Below, in pieces: positions 62,200 to 64,000 of a stretch of 64,000 nt of DNA (the stretch's first letter is position 1; each line of letters opens with the position of its first letter). The stretch comes from Maribacter flavus (GTDB taxonomy: Bacteria > Bacteroidota > Bacteroidia > Flavobacteriales > Flavobacteriaceae). Both the position numbers and the translations under genes were made by a program. The notes beneath the pieces are model-generated. The model was not told the origin of the DNA. It did no database searches and worked only from the letters and a program-made list of their open reading frames with translations. The stretch covers positions 186,001-250,000 of the forward strand of contig NZ_VUOE01000002.1 in NCBI RefSeq assembly GCF_008386635.1. Direction: 5' to 3'.

Positions 62200-64000
62200 C
62201 TAGGCTACTTTTTGATTTTCGGAAAAGGTTACAGTAATCGTAGTTCCTCTATCCTCAACGCTATCCACATGTATATCACCATGGTTCCTTTTTATGAATT
62301 CTGAGCTGAGTACCAGTCCAAGCCCACTTCCTTTTTCACCGTTGGTACCGTTCCTTCCTTTTGGTTTTTGTACCGAAAATAACTGTTTTCTGAATTCAGG
62401 GGTCATACCGATTCCTGTATCTGATATTATGATCTTAATTTCCTTGAAAGTATGGGTAACGGATAGTTTGACAATGCCATTCTTGGGAGTAAATTTTATG
62501 GCGTTATTTATCAAATTTCGAACTACAAACTCAATTTGGTTCTTATCTCCCATAAATTTTGGATTACCTATTACGGAAGTTTCAAGAGCTACCCCTTTGT
62601 TAGATGCTATCACCATAAAAATTTCCGTCACTTCATCAATTATTTCCTTTAAAGAAATTAGTTCCGTTCTGTCCTCCAGCACGTTCATTTGACATTTGGC
62701 CCAGATAATCAAATTATCCGTCATTTTTAGTGTATTATCAACAGATGAACTTAGTTGTTTTCCCATATTCAATATCTCCTCCTTGCTTAATAAATCTAGA
62801 TGATCAACCAGAACAGTAATGAAGGATTTTAAAGAGGTCAAAGGGCTTCTAAGGTCATGTGCTACAATGCTGAAGAATTTATTTTTAGTGGCGTTTAGTT
62901 CCTGTAGTTCTTCTTTTTGCGTTTGAATGGTTTCATTTTGCTCCGTTAGTTCTTTGTTGATGCGTTTCAATTTTCTTAAAACAAGGAAGAATCCAATAAG
63001 AAATAAGAGAATTATGATTATACTAATGTTTCTATATACTATCGTTGAGGCCTGCGCGGCATTTTCCTTTTCCAAAGCTTGGGTGGTTCTGTTCAATGTA
63101 TGTATAGAGGCCATACTTTGCGTCAACCTATTTCTATCTTCCAGTTGAATTCTTTTAATGGATTCAGAGAGTTCATTATGGGCATTGAAATAGTAGTTTA
63201 CCTTTTCTAGGTTGCTCCGTTCCAAATAAAAAGCCTGTAAGTCTTTATATACCCTTAATAAGGGCTGGTTCAAATGAAATTTATTGCAATATGCCTCGGT
63301 GCTTTCCAAGTAAGAATATTGAAGACTTGAATCGCCTTCGTTTTTGGCAATTTGGGCTAGTTGAAGCATTGCCTCCACTGTCGCAACCTTTTGGGAGTTT
63401 TTACCTAGCTCCTCGGAAATCTTGAGTATACTTTTAAAATAATGTTTAGCGGAGTCGATTTGGTCATCGTTTACCTTTATAAGTCCCATAACTTTAAAGC
63501 AACTTGAAAGAACGGGTAGATTACGTATGGAATCGTTTATTTTAATGGCATACCGGGTTAAGTTTTCGGCCTCGGCCAAGTCTTTGTTGTTATAGTAGCT
63601 TTCTCCTAGATTATGGGCCGATACCCCTATTCTTTCGGTGATACCCAAATCCTTGAAAATCTCGAATGATTTTTTGTGGTAATTTATTTCTTGTAAGCGA
63701 TTGTTAAGACTGCGATAGATATGTCCCATGGAAATATAACAGTTCGCCAATCCCTCCTTGTTGGAATTTTTCTCAAAAATATCGATGGCCTTATGAATAT
63801 ATTCAGTGCTCATAAAATAATTATCATTTATGGCATATATACTGGATAATATCCTGTAGCTGTAGGCTATACCTGTTTCATCCTTCAATTCTATAGATAA
63901 CTGCAACGCCTTTTCGGCATATTTTAATGATTTTAAATTATCTACGTACGTCAATTCCCTACTAAGGGTATAAAGAATTTCAATTTTTTCCTTGGAAGTG
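62200..64000 (-). CDS. TPR-sensor histidine kinase (5' end beyond the window)
   Basis: The coding sequence runs off the right edge: upstream of the TTG at 63954 the frame continues (SKEKIEILYTLSREL). N-terminal TPR repeats (about 1-290 of the visible part) are followed by one membrane helix (about 305-325, IVYRNISIIIILLFLIGFFL) and a coiled-coil linker. HisKA has the phospho-His in FFSIVAHDLRSPLTSL. The HATPase domain has the N box FVVRNLINNAIKF, G1 ISDTGIGM and G2 GEKGSGLGLVLSSEFI. It is a membrane sensor kinase with periplasmic TPRs. No response regulator is adjacent in the window. Confidence 0.93.
   Translation of the reverse strand, partial: TSKEKIEILYTLSRELTYVDNLKSLKYAEKALQLSIELKDETGIAYSYRILSSIYAINDNYFMSTEYIHKAIDIFEKNSNKEGLANCYISMGHIYRSLNNRLQEINYHKKSFEIFKDLGITERIGVSAHNLGESYYNNKDLAEAENLTRYAIKINDSIRNLPVLSSCFKVMGLIKVNDDQIDSAKHYFKSILKISEELGKNSQKVATVEAMLQLAQIAKNEGDSSLQYSYLESTEAYCNKFHLNQPLLRVYKDLQAFYLERSNLEKVNYYFNAHNELSESIKRIQLEDRNRLTQSMASIHTLNRTTQALEKENAAQASTIVYRNISIIIILLFLIGFFLVLRKLKRINKELTEQNETIQTQKEELQELNATKNKFFSIVAHDLRSPLTSLKSFITVLVDHLDLLSKEEILNMGKQLSSSVDNTLKMTDNLIIWAKCQMNVLEDRTELISLKEIIDEVTEIFMVIASNKGVALETSVIGNPKFMGDKNQIEFVVRNLINNAIKFTPKNGIVKLSVTHTFKEIKIIISDTGIGMTPEFRKQLFSVQKPKGRNGTNGEKGSGLGLVLSSEFIKRNHGDIHVDSVEDRGTTITVTFSENQKVA

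Overview
The window reads as chromosomal DNA of a marine-type Flavobacteriia/Bacteroidota bacterium, probably Flavobacteriaceae. The signs are Bacteroidota promoter elements (TTG about 20 nt upstream of TAnnTTTG), a type B T9SS sorting domain, lipoproteins with a Cys after a short signal, Rhs/YD-repeat proteins of the DUF6443 type, a GH67 alpha-glucuronidase, and a fused aspartokinase-homoserine dehydrogenase in a thrA-thrB-thrC operon. Family assignments come from reading motifs by eye; no database search was run.

Layout. 0-3 kb: the end of a beta-propeller glycosyltransferase-like gene and two tandem paralogous secreted jelly-roll (polysaccharide-lyase-like) proteins. 3.3-9.5 kb, minus strand: half of a type II secretion / type IV pilus-like machine (pseudopilin, prepilin peptidase, GspE, GspD, GspL/PilMN-like, GspM/PilO-like). 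9.6-26.1 kb: a response regulator followed by an Rhs island. The island holds a 1215-aa Rhs-like protein, a lipocalin-like protein, an 1834-aa Rhs protein with a ParB-like C-terminal toxin candidate and a probable immunity gene. After these comes a 3-kb stretch of decayed DNA, tandem repeats and small genes, then an orphan Rhs tip with an NleD/M91-like metallopeptidase domain and a lipoprotein. 26.3-29.8 kb: a large T9SS type B cargo protein. 29.9-34.7 kb, plus strand: the other half of the secretion machine (two lipoproteins, GspC/PilP-like, a beta-helical GspK-position protein, two pseudopilins, GspF). The two halves are complementary and look like one system separated by about 20 kb.

35-59 kb is core chromosome. 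It holds yebC, a pterin dehydratase, an epimerase, glutaminase and gcvT in one minus-strand run. Further on are a secreted aminopeptidase P, the threonine operon with a candidate leader-peptide attenuator, the NAD(P)HX repair enzyme, clpC, gyrA, a TPR protein, an NlpC/P60 protein whose catalytic Cys is Ala, a thiolase, and a PgpH-like HD phosphohydrolase. tRNA-Ser(GCU) and tRNA-Pro(UGG) share a good promoter and terminator. 59-64 kb: GH67 alpha-glucuronidase, a decayed DUF255/YyaL gene, and a TPR-sensor histidine kinase cut by the right edge.

The most interesting material is the split secretion system, with its odd beta-helical major-tip candidate and an Rhs toxin island lodged in it, plus the orphan Rhs cassette. 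No rRNA, CRISPR array or intact insertion sequence was seen.
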